Shown: in pieces, positions 15,505-15,710 of the stretch
Layout of the letters: each line of letters opens with the position of its first letter
Numbering within the stretch: position 1 is the first letter of the stretch
Assembly: GCA_034926865.1 (NCBI GenBank)
Contig: JAYFQP010000039.1
Coordinates: forward strand, 1 to 15,710
DNA: 15,710 nucleotides
Source of the DNA: RGIG1902 sp034926865
GTDB taxonomy: Bacteria > Bacillota > Clostridia > Oscillospirales > Butyricicoccaceae
Direction of reading: 5' to 3'
Notes under the pieces: model-generated
The model's database searches: none
Told to the model about the DNA's origin: nothing
What the model saw: only the letters and a program-made list of their open reading frames with translations
Made by a program: the position numbers and the translations under genes

Positions 15505-15579
15505 AAATCAAAACTCCTTTCCATTCAACGATGCTGAGATGTAATCGTCAGCTTTTTTCACATACCGCCCGCCAATATG

Positions 15580-15631
15580 AAAACGCGTCCGCGCAGTCTG
15601 CCCTGCGGGGCAGACTGCGCGAACACGTTTT
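15580..15631. other. oriT: Large hairpin, probable part of oriT or relaxase leader
   Basis: The arms 15580-15603 and 15608-15631 pair over 24 positions with two C/A mismatches and a 4-nt loop (TGCG). The inner 13 bp (GCGCAGTCTGCCC against GGGCAGACTGCGC) are perfect. It lies about 75 bp upstream of the relaxase start codon, where MobV elements often keep oriT. A role as a leader structure limiting relaxase expression is an alternative. The nick site is not identified. Confidence 0.5.
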
Positions 15632-15644
15632 CCCGCCCGACAAG

Positions 15645-15679
15645 AAAGTCCGGCCCCTCAAAGGCGGGCCGGACTTTTT
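15645..15679. terminator. Bidirectional terminator-like hairpin
   Basis: A perfect 12-bp stem (15645-15656 AAAGTCCGGCCC with 15666-15677 GGGCCGGACTTT) with a 9-nt loop. The plus strand continues with TT (TTTTTG in total) and the minus strand ends TTTCTTG. It is either a terminator for a gene beyond the right edge or another arm of the oriT region. Confidence 0.55.
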
Positions 15680-15682
15680 GCC

Positions 15683-15709
15683 GTGCGTTTGGCTGGCGGT
15701 ATAACGCAC
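15683..15709. repeat. Short inverted repeat at the right edge
   Basis: GTGCGTT (15683-15689) and AACGCAC (15703-15709) are perfect inverse copies with a 13-nt loop that contains most of the right arm of the longer repeat. It could be a relaxase-binding hairpin next to the nick. The window ends here, so the rest is unseen. Confidence 0.4.
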
Positions 15710-15710
15710 T

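Larger units (their letters stand above)
15562..15702. repeat. Long-range inverted repeat bracketing two hairpins upstream of the relaxase
   Basis: ATACCGCCCGCCAA (15562-15575) and TTGGCTGGCGGTAT (15689-15702) are inverse copies, matching at 13 of 14 positions across 113 bp. The two strong hairpins at 15580-15631 and 15645-15677 lie between them. This nested arrangement next to a relaxase gene is typical of an origin of transfer. Confidence 0.6.

Noticed and set aside
14902..15537. 211-codon open frame on the plus strand opposite the relaxase
   Set aside because: It is the complement of a gene with intact relaxase motifs, has no motif of its own and no clear ribosome site.
15505..15580. Promoter for the relaxase directly upstream of its start
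   Set aside because: No convincing -35/-10 pair was found on the minus strand here; the promoter may lie beyond the hairpins or outside the window.
1..15710. CRISPR array, tRNA, rRNA or IS element
   Set aside because: No regularly spaced repeats, no cloverleaf-like sequence and no transposase motifs were noticed.

Overview
The window looks like part of an integrative, mobilisable element from a Gram-positive anaerobe of the Clostridia (Oscillospiraceae or Lachnospiraceae type). This is an inference from the strong GGAGG ribosome sites, the sigmaA-type promoters, the style of the tyrosine integrase/excisionase pair and a MobV-type relaxase. No rRNA, tRNA, CRISPR array or IS transposase was found.

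Layout, left to right. (1) Recombination and control module, about 1-2570, moderately GC-rich. A tyrosine integrase runs off the left edge on the minus strand, followed by a small MerR-like excisionase. Facing them on the plus strand are a 202-aa protein with a sigma-70 region-4-like helix-turn-helix and a 226-aa protein ending in a CGNR-like zinc finger. The two directions share a compact divergent promoter region built from repeated ATTACA boxes. The same box pair recurs just before the second plus-strand gene. (2) Defence cassette, about 2620-14190, on the plus strand and visibly more AT-rich in most genes. A promoter (TTGAGG-17-TATAAT) precedes a tightly packed six-gene run: a GHKL ATPase fused to a Shedu-like (DUF4263) nuclease domain; hsdM; hsdS; an FRG-domain protein; hsdR; and a full-length GmrSD/BrxU-type (DUF262-DUF1524-DUF5655) modification-dependent enzyme. 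(3) Mobilisation module, about 14240-15710, on the minus strand. It has a terminator, a 70-aa unknown protein translationally coupled to a MobV (Pre/MobM-like) relaxase, and upstream of the relaxase about 150 bp of nested inverted repeats that probably include the origin of transfer.

How the genes work together. Integrase and excisionase would move the element in and out of the chromosome. The relaxase and oriT would let it be mobilised by a helper conjugation system, since no type IV secretion genes are in view. The cargo is a layered anti-phage island: type I restriction-modification against unmodified DNA, a type IV-like enzyme against modified DNA, and two accessory proteins.

The most interesting observation is that the FRG protein, encoded between hsdS and hsdR, ends in a segment that aligns by eye with the extreme C-terminus of HsdR. 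That part of HsdR is thought to attach it to the methyltransferase. The FRG protein may therefore be an alternative effector that docks on the same HsdM/HsdS complex. The first gene is also notable: it joins a GHKL ATPase to a Shedu-type nuclease, and a glutamine sits where the catalytic glutamate of GHKL ATPases is expected.
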